Source: Shewanella morhuae (GTDB taxonomy: Bacteria; Pseudomonadota; Gammaproteobacteria; Enterobacterales; Shewanellaceae). Taken from it: DNA of 64,000 nucleotides. The translations under genes were made by a program, and so were the position numbers. A model generated the notes under the pieces. That model was not told where the DNA came from. It ran no database searches and was given only the letters and a program-made list of their open reading frames with translations. Shown one piece after another: positions 18,456-27,635 of this stretch (its first letter is position 1; every line of letters begins with the position of its first letter). Location of the stretch: assembly GCF_900156405.1 (NCBI RefSeq), contig NZ_FTNN01000002.1, positions 164,547 to 228,546 of the forward strand, given 5' to 3'.

Positions 18456-19853
18456 ATGGCTTACAATCATAATCACGAGGCGAGTCAGGGCTCACAAAAC
18501 CATGCCCATAAAGCCGATATTTTTTGCCGCGACGAAACCCGTGTCGACTGGCATTCAAAAGCCCTGTGGATGCTCAGAGAAAAACGCGACCGCGCCGCAG
18601 GTAGCATTCCAGAATGGGAACAACTGCGTCAGCTTGGCTCAGAAATAAAACTGCACACGTTAACCCATCTTGCCCAATATCTTGAAACCTTTGAACAAAA
18701 CTGTATCGCTAATGGTATACAAGTGCATTGGGCTAAAGATGGCGCCGAGCATAATCGCATTGTTCACGAGATTTTAGCCCGCCATAAAGTGAAAAAGCTG
18801 GTGAAGTCCAAGTCTATGTTGACTGAGGAATGCCACCTCAATCCGTACTTAGAGCAACGCGGTATTGAGGTCATTGATACCGACTTAGGTGAGCGAATTA
18901 TTCAGCTCGCCAAAATGCCGCCATCACACATAGTCGTGCCGGCTATTCACATGAAAAAGGAGGAAGTTGGCGAGCTTTTCCACGAATTATTAGGCACTAA
19001 AGCTGGCGAGTCCGACCCCTTATATTTAACCCGCGCCGCCCGCGCGCATTTGCGTGAAAAATTTCTCACCGCCGATGCAGCAATGACCGGCGTCAACATG
19101 GCGATTGCCGATAAAGGCGCCGTTGTGGTCTGCACCAACGAGGGCAACGCCGACATGGGCGCTAATCTACCTAAGTTGCAGCTGCATTCAATGGGTATCG
19201 ACAAAGTGGTGCCCAATGTAGACAGCGCAGCTGTTTTGCTACGCACACTGGCGCGCAACGCCACAGGCCAACCCGTCACCACTTATAGCGCCTTTTACCG
19301 TGGCCCACAGCCTGAAGGCGAGATGCACATTATTATCGTCGACAATGGCCGCACTGAGATGCTCAAGGATAAAATCCTTGCAGAATCATTGAAGTGTATC
19401 CGTTGTGGTGGTTGCCTCAATACTTGCCCTGTGTATCGTCGCTCTGGCGGTTACAGCTACAACTACACCATTCCGGGCCCAATTGGCATCGCCGTAGGCG
19501 CTAAGATTGATGACACTAACTCGATTGCTTGGGCCTGTACCTTATGCGGTAGCTGTACCTATATCTGCCCGACTAAAGTGCCGCTCGATAAAATTATTTT
19601 CCACCACAGACGCCTTAAGGCTGAAGCCGGAAAACTCCCCTATGGCAAAAACAGTTACATGCCATTAGTGGGTAAATTTATGGCAAGCGAAACTCTGCTG
19701 AACTGTTCTATGAGTGTGGCAAGAACCGCGCTGCGCATTCTGCCGGGTAGCCTACTAAAACCCTTTAGTGGTGCATGGGGAAAATACCGTGAACTGCCCG
19801 TTGCGCCGAACTCCAGCTTCGAAGCTTGGTTTAAGAAACACAGGAGCCTATAA
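18456..19853 (+). CDS. lldF: L-lactate dehydrogenase iron-sulfur subunit LldF
   Basis: A 465-residue protein with an N-terminal LUD (DUF162) domain (about 60-300) and a ferredoxin part containing CIRCGGCLNTCPVY and CTLCGSCTYICPTK, each giving ligands for 4Fe-4S clusters. It relays electrons from lactate to the quinone pool. AGGAG precedes the ATG. It lies between lldE (10-base gap) and lldG (one base between stop and start), so the three subunits are co-translated. Confidence 0.94.
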   Translation: MAYNHNHEASQGSQNHAHKADIFCRDETRVDWHSKALWMLREKRDRAAGSIPEWEQLRQLGSEIKLHTLTHLAQYLETFEQNCIANGIQVHWAKDGAEHNRIVHEILARHKVKKLVKSKSMLTEECHLNPYLEQRGIEVIDTDLGERIIQLAKMPPSHIVVPAIHMKKEEVGELFHELLGTKAGESDPLYLTRAARAHLREKFLTADAAMTGVNMAIADKGAVVVCTNEGNADMGANLPKLQLHSMGIDKVVPNVDSAAVLLRTLARNATGQPVTTYSAFYRGPQPEGEMHIIIVDNGRTEMLKDKILAESLKCIRCGGCLNTCPVYRRSGGYSYNYTIPGPIGIAVGAKIDDTNSIAWACTLCGSCTYICPTKVPLDKIIFHHRRLKAEAGKLPYGKNSYMPLVGKFMASETLLNCSMSVARTALRILPGSLLKPFSGAWGKYRELPVAPNSSFEAWFKKHRSL

Positions 19854-19854
19854 G

Positions 19855-20424
19855 ATGTCTAGTAAACTTGAAATTCTCAATGCGCTCAAACTGTCGGCCT
19901 TAACAAATCATCCAATGCCGAGCATAGATGTGGCGCCAAGGGGTGACAATCTCATCGGCCAGTTCGAGACCAACCTCAACACTGTCGCGGGTACGCTACA
20001 TAAAGATGGTGGCATCAAAGCCCTGCAAGCCAAAGTCGATGAACTTATTGCTCAGGGGTTACAGGTGATCTCTTTAGTTGATGGCGTAACAGCAAACCGC
20101 GAAGTGCCACCCACAGCCCATGAGCTAAAAGATATAGATTATGCGGTGATCCCAGGTGACATTGGCGTTGCCGAAAACGGCGCCATTTGGGTGAACAATA
20201 AAAATTTAGGCCACAGAGTTACGCCGTTTATCTGTGAAAACCTGATGTTAGCTTTGCCAGCCAATAAAATTGTGCCGAACATGCATCAAGCAGCAAAAGA
20301 AATTACCTTAGAGGTCGGTGAGTTCGGGGTGTTTATCGCGGGTCCATCAAAAACCGCCGATATCGAACAAGCCCTCGTCGTTGGTGCCCACGGCGCCTGT
20401 AGCTTGAACGTGTATTTGCTCTAA
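19855..20424 (+). CDS. lldG: L-lactate dehydrogenase subunit LldG
   Basis: A 189-residue LUD (DUF162) domain protein, the third subunit of the LldEFG enzyme. The conserved core includes IPGDIGVAENGAIWV and VGAHGACSLNVYLL at the C-terminus. The start is the ATG at 19855, one base after the lldF stop, with AGGAG inside the end of lldF. The frame is open 29 codons further upstream, but that part overlaps lldF and lacks a ribosome binding site. A terminator hairpin follows 70 bases later. Confidence 0.92.
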   Translation: MSSKLEILNALKLSALTNHPMPSIDVAPRGDNLIGQFETNLNTVAGTLHKDGGIKALQAKVDELIAQGLQVISLVDGVTANREVPPTAHELKDIDYAVIPGDIGVAENGAIWVNNKNLGHRVTPFICENLMLALPANKIVPNMHQAAKEITLEVGEFGVFIAGPSKTADIEQALVVGAHGACSLNVYLL

Positions 20425-20493
20425 TGCCTCGCCTGAAAGTCATGATGTAAAGTAACCAAGAAAACACAAAGGTTACGAGATAATCGAAACACA

Positions 20494-20521
20494 AAAGCCG
20501 CCTTCATTGGCGGCTTTCTTG
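20494..20521 (+). terminator. Lactate operon terminator
   Basis: A 9-bp stem, AAAGCCGCC with GGCGGCTTT, and a six-base loop, followed by CTTGTTT. It lies 70 bases after lldG. Confidence 0.85.
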
Positions 20522-20599
20522 TTTAGAATTTGGCATAACGTTATTTGAGAGATTTGATTTGTACGAGTTACATTACCTAAAGGTACAGGCTTGCCATGG

Positions 20600-20690
20600 C
20601 ATTCACTCGACGACTCGCAGCCAGTCCATCCGTGGATGCTCGACCGCCCCGTCCATGGGGCGGACGGTCGTCTCGCAAATTACCTTGACT
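20600..20690. repeat. GC-rich structured element, possible dispersed intergenic repeat
   Basis: Nested inverted repeats (CATCC-GT-GGATG at about 20628-20639, then CCGCCCC with GGGGCGG and CGACCG with CGGTCG at 20641-20670) form one or more hairpins. The block has a base composition unlike the AT-rich DNA around it. Only one copy is visible in the window, so calling it a repeat is inference. Confidence 0.35.
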
Positions 20691-20915
20691 CGCCTTGCGA
20701 ACATCAGCGTGACCTTTAGGTTTAAAGACTCGCGCTAATATTTAGCGATGACGGGCTCTGTTTATCTACCTTTTCTAAGAATTGACCCAAGCGCGGCTAC
20801 AGCAATAGTAATAGGGAGTGTCTTCAACACTTCTCTGAATTCTGCTAGGGCGCGGTATACAAACCTCCTTGTTCATACTTACCCAAGCATAATCTGTAGG
20901 TTAACAGCTGCGCTA

Positions 20916-21845
20916 TTAAGGCTGGGTGTCTCTGTATTCCGCAGTATTCCTGAATTCAGCACCGAACCTTGATGCGTGTTCAGTAAAGATTTCTGTTGCC
21001 CTAGAATTTACAGCCTTTCCATTAATATCAGGTCTATTGCGGTGTTTAACACGAGATTCATTTGATATATAACCATTAAAGAACTTTAACTTTGGTTGAA
21101 CTGGGAGCAATTCCCGAACTGCCCAAATGTGAGAAACCGGATGAAGGTATGCCAAGGGATCATTATCTTTGTGCTCATCTATAATATATTGCGAATACAA
21201 ATATTGCTCATTAGTGAAATATTCAGAGACTAAGTTTCCATCTCCTAAAGCGACTACCAATAAGTGTCCTTGAAACTTTATAAAAAACAAGCCTAAAGGT
21301 AATCCAGTCGCAAAGTCGAACCTTAATTCAACGTCATCGTATTCTGGAATTTTAAAGTAGAATAATGAGCTTGGTACAAATAACGGTGTCTCTTTATTTA
21401 AAACGCGTTGTAACAAATCTAAAATAGGGTCTGTGAGTAACTCACTTAATTGTGTTTGAAACTCTACATTTGGATGTCGAGGCAAACCAACTTCCCAATA
21501 AACAAAGCCTAGATAAAGTTTGGCAAGCCACTTCGTTAAGGCTCCTCTAAGCCTGTCAACTTCCCCTCGTACATCATTTAAATGTAAAGAATTCAGAAAT
21601 TCTCTTTTTTCATCGAATGAAGATATTAAATTAATAATATCAGACTCAAATCTTGAGCCAAATCCATTATTACATTTGGGATGAGACGGTACCTTTAAGC
21701 GAGAGTATTCTTTATCTTCAGATGAGGAGTTGAACTTAAACCGCTCTATTTTTATATCGAGAAGTTGAAGAAATGAGTCTCCGAGAATATGCTCTCTAGA
21801 TTTTTTACCCTCAATTTCTTTTCCACACAGAAAACAAGTCGTCAT
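20916..21845 (-). CDS. HNH-endonuclease-like protein of unknown function
   Basis: 309 residues. The N-terminal 70 residues look like a zinc-stabilised HNH/treble-clef domain: C4-x2-C7, REH with His19, then HPKCN (His55, Cys58, Asn59) and SRFE. The remaining 240 residues match nothing I recognise. The start is the ATG at 21845, with an ideal GGAGAAGTA before it; a longer frame to 21887 lacks a site. The gene is noticeably AT-rich compared with its neighbours and lies alone between a structured non-coding block and an ORF remnant, which suggests horizontal acquisition. A nuclease or defence role is possible but not shown. Confidence 0.6.
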   Translation of the reverse strand: MTTCFLCGKEIEGKKSREHILGDSFLQLLDIKIERFKFNSSSEDKEYSRLKVPSHPKCNNGFGSRFESDIINLISSFDEKREFLNSLHLNDVRGEVDRLRGALTKWLAKLYLGFVYWEVGLPRHPNVEFQTQLSELLTDPILDLLQRVLNKETPLFVPSSLFYFKIPEYDDVELRFDFATGLPLGLFFIKFQGHLLVVALGDGNLVSEYFTNEQYLYSQYIIDEHKDNDPLAYLHPVSHIWAVRELLPVQPKLKFFNGYISNESRVKHRNRPDINGKAVNSRATEIFTEHASRFGAEFRNTAEYRDTQP

Positions 21846-22049
21846 TACTTCTCCAAGATACCTAAAGACAAAAATCTGGCCATCCATTTTAGATCAACAT
21901 AATGCACTTTTGGTTTGTCTACAACTTGTACGAGCTAAAGCTGAAGCATAAAAATGAGTTAACTCATTAAAAAATGGTGCATTTAAGACATGCTAACCCA
22001 CCCAATATAACAAATGGGCAGTGATTAGTTTGGTTAAGCAGGACTACAG

Positions 22050-22244
22050 TTAGTTGCTGTGAAAGTGCTGACAACTTGCCGCAAAGTGCAGTCGTCGCTT
22101 TTCTAAATGTTCGCAGTAATCAGTAAGTTCTTGCAGCGTACCCACAGGGCCATGAAATAGCTTACCAAACTCAGTAGTGAGCTTGAGCCAATTGTCATAG
22201 GGGATATTTATTATTAAATCAAAAGACGGCGAGTCACTGGGCAA
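22050..22244 (-). pseudogene. Possible gene remnant (64 codons)
   Basis: The open frame gives a protein-like composition (FDLIINIPYDNWLKL, several aromatic residues and a helical C-terminal half), but the only start is TTG without a ribosome binding site and a stop lies ten codons upstream. I read it as a fragment of a lost gene or a chance frame. No family recognised. Confidence 0.22.
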
Positions 22245-22302
22245 TAATGATAATGAATGCTGCGGAGTTCAGTTAACTGAATTTAGGCAATTTCAATTTA
22301 AA

Positions 22303-22332
22303 GTGGCAGCGTAAAGAAGCTTACGCTGCCAC
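22303..22332. terminator. Strong hairpin, probable terminator of the 503-residue secreted-protein gene
   Basis: A perfect 12-bp stem, GTGGCAGCGTAA with TTACGCTGCCAC, and a six-base loop. On the reverse strand it is followed by TTTAAATTG, a weak T-tract, about 130 bases past the gene's stop. Confidence 0.55.
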
Positions 22333-22460
22333 TCAAGTTTGATGTTTTAACGCGTTATTCGAGCAGTATTGCTTGATTCAAGCTTTATCTATTTGCGCGC
22401 CAGACTAAGTATGCAGTAATAGATCGACTCACAAACACCACCAAGTTCTAGCTCGATAAA

Positions 22461-23972
22461 CTACATAAAGGCTTTGGTGAACGCTTCCTTCGACTGGCGA
22501 ATGTAGTTACGGGCGCTTTGGGCGTGTTGTTCCCATACGGCGCGATCGCTTGGGTCGGTGAACGGGTTTTGCTCAGTGGCAATCGAGCGTTCAAATTTGT
22601 CGTAGAAAGTTAGCATGGCAGAGGTGATCTGGTTAAAACGCTCCTTGTATTCTTGAAATTCATCAATCTTCTCAGTGGTTTTAATCATGTACTGCACCAG
22701 CTCAGCATTGCTATTTGACGCCAATAACGCTTCGGCTTTAGCGCTGATATTAGCACTCGCCTCGGCAATCACCAGCGCGCGAGTTTGCTCGTCTTTACTC
22801 ATGACTTTGCTGTAGTTTTCAGGCGTGCGAGCAATACTGGCATGTTGTAAATAACTGCGTAGATGTTTATCAAGATCGCGGCGAAACGCATCTAAACTCT
22901 TCTGCATGTTAACTAAGTCATTATCTAGCGCGGTGACTAATTGCAGCTCTTTTTCGATTTCAGACATAAAACGTTCGGCTTGCTGATAAATTTTCAGGCC
23001 ATTTTCTTCAGCAAATTTTCGATCGCTGCGACTCAAATCGCCATTGTCATAGTTAGAACGTTCAAACGTCGCCGCTACAAATGACTTAAAAGGTTCAGCA
23101 AAGGCGGAATAAGCACCGGCACTGACCACGTTTAAGGTAGCTGTGGCTAAGTCACCAAAGGGTTTAACCATAGAGCCTAAACGCGCCTGCTGGATAGGTG
23201 ATGCCACCCGTTTAGTGTCGGTCAATACCGACCTAAAAGTGCTATATCCCATAGGGTTAGACATCTTATTGCGCTCTGATGTCGCGAGCACAAAGGTGAT
23301 ACTGGAATAAATCGCATTCGAGTATTCAAGGTATTGTCTTTGGCTTTCAAGCTGGGCGGCGTAGTTTTTACCTAAGGTGCGAAACGACTCCGACTGCACG
23401 TCGTAGTTTTTGTCTTGTTTGAGTTTATCTAAAATCCCGCCGATAATTTTCTGCTCATTTTTTTGCAGTGCCATATCGAGGCGAATTTTGTCTAAGCTCA
23501 AATCGTCCAGACTGATGGGACCATTAATGGCCTCAATGTCGAGGCGAATATACTGGCGGCTGGGGTCGTCAATCGAGACGCGGTGCGCCAAATACTCATT
23601 TGCACCCGGTGTGATATCAATTAAGGCAACATGCTGCCACTGGGCATCAAGTTTTAATACGGGTGAAGTTAATACATTGATTCGATACTGGGTTTGAGTA
23701 TTTTGGGTTTTTACCCAAAACTCTAATAGCCCCGCTTCGGAAATAGGATACTTACTAACGATACTGCTATTGCCTTCGGCGCACAGCAGCGCACTTTCAC
23801 CACTGTGTGGTTCAGCGCCTTCAAATTGACAACCCATGATCCACGACCAAGGTTGAGATAAACGATTGCCTTCAAAGTCGCTGGCAAACACTAACTCATT
23901 CTCTTTGGCGCTGGCATTCACAGTGGTTAACACGCCAAGCAACAGCATTGAAATGACTGCAGTGGTGCGCAT
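22461..23972 (-). CDS. Secreted two-domain protein of unknown function
   Basis: 503 residues. A Sec signal peptide (about 1-21, ending VNASA) precedes a beta-rich domain (about 25-155) that looks like a carbohydrate-binding or concanavalin-like jelly roll (FASDFEGNRL, GESALLCAEGNSSI, LLEFWVKTQ, QYIRLDIEA, ISLDDLSLD). The C-terminal 340 residues are mostly charged helices with heptad-like patterns, probably a long coiled coil. The ATG at 23972 is preceded by TGAGGCTATT; a start six codons upstream lacks a site. It stands alone. Localisation is predicted periplasmic or exported. I recognise no family for the whole chain. Confidence 0.65.
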   Translation of the reverse strand: MRTTAVISMLLLGVLTTVNASAKENELVFASDFEGNRLSQPWSWIMGCQFEGAEPHSGESALLCAEGNSSIVSKYPISEAGLLEFWVKTQNTQTQYRINVLTSPVLKLDAQWQHVALIDITPGANEYLAHRVSIDDPSRQYIRLDIEAINGPISLDDLSLDKIRLDMALQKNEQKIIGGILDKLKQDKNYDVQSESFRTLGKNYAAQLESQRQYLEYSNAIYSSITFVLATSERNKMSNPMGYSTFRSVLTDTKRVASPIQQARLGSMVKPFGDLATATLNVVSAGAYSAFAEPFKSFVAATFERSNYDNGDLSRSDRKFAEENGLKIYQQAERFMSEIEKELQLVTALDNDLVNMQKSLDAFRRDLDKHLRSYLQHASIARTPENYSKVMSKDEQTRALVIAEASANISAKAEALLASNSNAELVQYMIKTTEKIDEFQEYKERFNQITSAMLTFYDKFERSIATEQNPFTDPSDRAVWEQHAQSARNYIRQSKEAFTKAFM

Positions 23973-24239
23973 AATAGCCTCATAAAACATAAATTACTAA
24001 AATTAACGAGCGAGTCATTCGGCTCAATACCCAGTTATATCAACAGTCAAGCTAACCCAAGGTTATCAGCGAACCCAGCGCCTTTGTTGAGCGCTATTGC
24101 CGCTAAAAGCCAGCACGCTTGAATGAGTTATTTTTGATAGCTGATTAAACCAGCGAAATGTACCAGAGGCCAACATCCCGCGCTAGCGCTAAGTCGTGTT
24201 TAGCGTAAAAGATAAATATTAAACCGTTAGCGCCAAGTA

Positions 24240-25595
24240 TTAATGCAGCCGCGCTTCAACTCGTTTCATGGCGTAAAACATCCATATCGTCAAAATAGTG
24301 CTACAAGTTGCGAGCGACATCCACACCCCGACCACGCCAAATACCCAAGCAAAACAGTAGATAATAACAGCAATCAAAATAAGCTTAGCGCCCGTGAGCA
24401 TAGAGGCTTGTGTCGAACAATTAATCGCTTGGAAGAAACTCGCACCGACTAAAATCAAGCCTTCCATTGGTAAGCCCCAGAAATACCAGCGCATGCCTTC
24501 AATTGCCACCGGTGTTAGGCTCTGATTATCGCCTGCAAACAAATACACCAACCACTCTGGACGAGAATAAATCAGTACTAAACCTAATGCTGCGGTGAGT
24601 AGCGTCATCCCAAAGGCAATATTGCGCGCTTGTTTAACCCGGTCAAATCGCCCTGCTCCAGCGTTAAAGCTATAAATAGGTTGAGTACCAAGGGCTATGC
24701 CCTCAAAAATCAAATAGAAAAAAGCCTCTGTGTAACTGACCACGCCATAAGCTGCCACATGTAAGGGGCCGCCAACCCACAAAAAAGCCATATTGTGCAG
24801 TGTTAATACAATCGACAAATAAAGGTTCATCAACAAGCTCGGTAAACCCACACGGGCAATGTTGATGCAATTGTCGAGTTTGAGCTTCATCTGCTCAAGG
24901 TTGATTTTAAGCTGAGTGCGAGGGCCGAAAAAATGCTGCAAACATAACAGCCCAGTCACTGCCTGCGACAGCATAGTCGCAATCGCGGCGCCTGCTAAAC
25001 CAAAGGGAAAAACCACAATAAACAGCCAATCTAACAGAGTGTTTAATACCCCGCCTAAAATCAGCACCCAAGTCACCATCGAGGGCCGGCCGTCATTACG
25101 CAGTAGTGTGGTAAAGGTCATTGAAATAATCGGGAAATGACATAGGGCGAAATACCAGAATAGGTATTGGTTGGCATTTTCGAGTATTTCACCCTGCGCC
25201 CCGAGGGCGATTAAAATATCCCGCGAGAATATTCCACCCACAAGGGCAAAAAAACCTCCCGCCAATAAACATAAACTAAAGGCATTACCAATGAGTTTAC
25301 GGGCTTTAGCGATATTACCTTGACCAAGATTGATTGATACTAATGCCGCGCTGCCCATGCCTATCATAGCGCCAATCGCATACAAAATAGCGCCGACAGG
25401 ATAAGCTAACATCATCCCCGCAAGGCCCGTTTCACCTAAATAGTGCCCAACGAAAATACCGTCAATCGTCACATACACGCCCGTCACCAACATAGAGGCA
25501 ATGGTGGGTATGGTATAGCGCCAAAAAAGCTTAGTAATCGGCTCTTCAAGCAAACTCATATCCGCTGGAACATGATTAGATGTTGTTGCTGTCAT
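24240..25595 (-). CDS. MATE family efflux transporter
   Basis: A 451-residue protein with 12 hydrophobic segments arranged as two six-helix halves and the MatE-family pattern (LFWRYTIPTIASMLVTGVYVTIDGIFVGHYLG in helix 1, IGMGSAALVSINLGQG in helix 2). MATE pumps exchange drugs or metabolites for sodium or protons at the inner membrane; the substrate cannot be read from the sequence. It is a lone gene, divergent from the downstream POT-like transporter. An internal ATG at residue 13 is an alternative start. Confidence 0.88.
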   Translation of the reverse strand: MTATTSNHVPADMSLLEEPITKLFWRYTIPTIASMLVTGVYVTIDGIFVGHYLGETGLAGMMLAYPVGAILYAIGAMIGMGSAALVSINLGQGNIAKARKLIGNAFSLCLLAGGFFALVGGIFSRDILIALGAQGEILENANQYLFWYFALCHFPIISMTFTTLLRNDGRPSMVTWVLILGGVLNTLLDWLFIVVFPFGLAGAAIATMLSQAVTGLLCLQHFFGPRTQLKINLEQMKLKLDNCINIARVGLPSLLMNLYLSIVLTLHNMAFLWVGGPLHVAAYGVVSYTEAFFYLIFEGIALGTQPIYSFNAGAGRFDRVKQARNIAFGMTLLTAALGLVLIYSRPEWLVYLFAGDNQSLTPVAIEGMRWYFWGLPMEGLILVGASFFQAINCSTQASMLTGAKLILIAVIIYCFAWVFGVVGVWMSLATCSTILTIWMFYAMKRVEARLH

Positions 25596-25987
25596 TCGTA
25601 TTTCTCACAAAATAAAAGGCAAGGGCCACAGAAAAATGATCGGGCGAACAAAAATGCGGCAGAGGATTGTACCTAAATTCACTCGGAACACAAAGTCCGT
25701 TAAGTAGAAAAATAAACAGTAAAGATTAGTTATCACAATGGGTTAAGTAAAAATAGCGCGGTTACTGCCAAGCTCACAAGCCAAATACAGTTTAATAACA
25801 GATACGGGATAACTCATCATTTTTTGCTACTTTTTTGGTGTTTAAGGCTGAATTAGGTAAAGTATCAACCCAAGCATACCCATTCTTGCATTTTAACGAG
25901 ATAAAACGATTAATACGTTCACTTTAATCAGTTGATTAATAATGGGTTAATATAAAATAACACTTATAAAAACAATAAGGGAAGGAC
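25596..25987. other. Divergent promoter region of the two transporters
   Basis: About 390 AT-rich bases. It must contain promoters for the MATE and POT-like genes. A TTGATT followed by TATAAA-like sequence about 40-55 bases before the POT-like gene is the best candidate, but its spacing is short. No dyad stands out. Confidence 0.4.
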
Positions 25988-27529
25988 ATGAGCCAAAATA
26001 GTCCAAATGCAGACAATGATCTGCAGGAAGTTAAACAACTCGGTATGTGGGCCTCGATTACCAGCTTAGGGTATATTTTTTGGCTAGTCGGCGGTATGGA
26101 ACTTGTTGAACGTATAGCCTACTACGGCGTTAAGGCCAGCGCAGGGCTTTATGCAAAAGCACCCGAATCTGCGGGCGGCTTAGGCATTAGTCTAAGTGAC
26201 TACGGCATCATTATTTCCCTTTGGGCCATAATGCAAACTTTTATCCCCGTATTTACCGGTGGTATGTCTGATCGTGTCGGCTACAAAGAAACCATTTTTG
26301 GCTCCACCATTATTAAAATATTGGGTTATTTGGTGATGGCATTTTTCCCTAGTTTTTGGGGTTTTCTTGTTGGAGCCTTGCTACTTGCCATCGGCACTGG
26401 AATATTTAAACCGGGCATTCAAGGTACCTTAGTGCTGTCTACCCAACGCAATAACACTTCAATGGCGTGGGGGATTTTTTACCAAGTCGTTAATATTGGC
26501 GGTTTTCTCGGGCCATTAGTCGCCGTGCATATGCGTCAACTGTCTTGGGACAATGTGTTCTTTGCCTGCGCCGCCATTATCTCACTCAACTTCTTATTTT
26601 TACTGACCTACACGGAGCCTGGCAAAGCTGAGCGGTTGGCGCGCAATAAACAAATTCAATCGGGTGAAGTCAAGCAAGAAGCCCTATGGCGTGATGCTTG
26701 GCATGAGCTTAAAAAGCCTATCGTTATTTACTATATGTTGGTATTTGCAGGCTTTTGGTTTTTATTCAACGCGTTATTTGATGTGCTACCAATTCATATT
26801 TCTGAATGGGTTGATACCAGCGTAATCGTCACGACTCTCTTTGGCAGTGAAGGCACCAGTAACGGTATTCTGCAATTTTGGCTTGGCCTTAATAACGATG
26901 GTACTAAGGTGATGCCCGAAGGCATGCTTAATCTTAATGCCGGCCTTATCATGACGAGTTGCTTTATTGTTGCGGCGCTCACGGCCAAATATCGTATTAC
27001 TACTGCCATGCTTATTGGCTGTTTGCTGAGTATTTTGGCGTTTGTGTTTATTGGCGCTTTCCATACTGCTTGGTTTATTGTGCTGGCGATTGCGATGTTC
27101 TCTCTTGGCGAGATGATGATCAGCCCAAAGAAAAATGAGTTCATGGGTAATATTGCGCCTAAAGGTAAAAAAGCCATGTATTTGGGATTTGTGATGTTAC
27201 CCCAAGGCATAGGTTGGGGCTTAGAAGGCTACTTCGGCCCTAAGTTATATGAGATTTATGCATCGAAGGAGCTGTTTTCGCGGGATTTATTATTAGAGCG
27301 CGGCATGAATGCCGTTGATGTTAGCGCTATTCCTCAAGGTGAAGCTTTTACTACGCTGGTGAGTTTCACGGGGGAAAGCGCCGAACAACTCACTCAATTT
27401 TTGTATCACAGCCATAATATCGGCATGGCGTGGTATATCATTGCCGCCATAGGGACTATCTCAGCAGTCGGCATTTATCTTTATGGTAAGTGGTTACTCA
27501 CACTGCAAAAAGCCCAGCGAGCAGCCTAA
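25988..27529 (+). CDS. MFS transporter related to the POT (peptide) family
   Basis: 513 residues with about 12 membrane segments. The MELVERIAYYGVKA motif in helix 1 and GTGIFKPGIQGTL in helix 4 resemble the POT signatures ERFSYYG and GxFKPN. The GGMSDRVGYKETI loop resembles the MFS motif A. POT proteins import di- and tripeptides with protons, but the ExxER proton-coupling motif is only partly visible here, so the substrate is open. The ATG is preceded by AAGGGAAGG. It ends at a strong terminator. Confidence 0.78.
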   Translation: MSQNSPNADNDLQEVKQLGMWASITSLGYIFWLVGGMELVERIAYYGVKASAGLYAKAPESAGGLGISLSDYGIIISLWAIMQTFIPVFTGGMSDRVGYKETIFGSTIIKILGYLVMAFFPSFWGFLVGALLLAIGTGIFKPGIQGTLVLSTQRNNTSMAWGIFYQVVNIGGFLGPLVAVHMRQLSWDNVFFACAAIISLNFLFLLTYTEPGKAERLARNKQIQSGEVKQEALWRDAWHELKKPIVIYYMLVFAGFWFLFNALFDVLPIHISEWVDTSVIVTTLFGSEGTSNGILQFWLGLNNDGTKVMPEGMLNLNAGLIMTSCFIVAALTAKYRITTAMLIGCLLSILAFVFIGAFHTAWFIVLAIAMFSLGEMMISPKKNEFMGNIAPKGKKAMYLGFVMLPQGIGWGLEGYFGPKLYEIYASKELFSRDLLLERGMNAVDVSAIPQGEAFTTLVSFTGESAEQLTQFLYHSHNIGMAWYIIAAIGTISAVGIYLYGKWLLTLQKAQRAA

Positions 27530-27559
27530 TAAATTTACCGTTGAAAGCGTTAATACCAG

Positions 27560-27593
27560 ACTAAAAGTGCGTATTTTTATACGCACTTTTAGT
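27560..27593. terminator. Bidirectional terminator between the POT-like gene and DUF3087
   Basis: A perfect 15-bp stem (ACTAAAAGTGCGTAT with ATACGCACTTTTAGT) and a TTTT loop between two converging genes. It lies about 30 bases past the POT-like stop. Confidence 0.82.
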
Positions 27594-27635
27594 CTTGATT
27601 CGCTATAAACTTTAACTTGATAAACCTTAGCGTTA

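Larger units (their letters stand above)
20425..20915. other. Non-coding stretch with GC-rich hairpins
   Basis: 490 bases between lldG and the HNH-like gene. After the lactate terminator comes a structured block at about 20596-20690 containing CATCC/GGATG, CCGCCCC/GGGGCGG and CGACCG/CGGTCG inverted repeats, much more GC-rich than its surroundings. It may be a dispersed intergenic repeat. An ORF at 20748-20972 has no ribosome binding site and overlaps the HNH gene end. Confidence 0.45.
21846..22460. other. Non-coding region with a short ORF remnant and a hairpin
   Basis: 615 bases. It holds the reverse-strand open frame at 22050-22244 (no ATG, no ribosome binding site) and a strong 12-bp hairpin at 22303-22332. 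The remainder is AT-rich and featureless. It appears to be the right flank of an inserted segment carrying the HNH-like gene. Confidence 0.4.

Noticed and set aside
20748..20972. Forward 74-codon frame by the HNH-like gene.
   Set aside because: No start signal, overlaps the HNH gene on the opposite strand, and no recognisable product.
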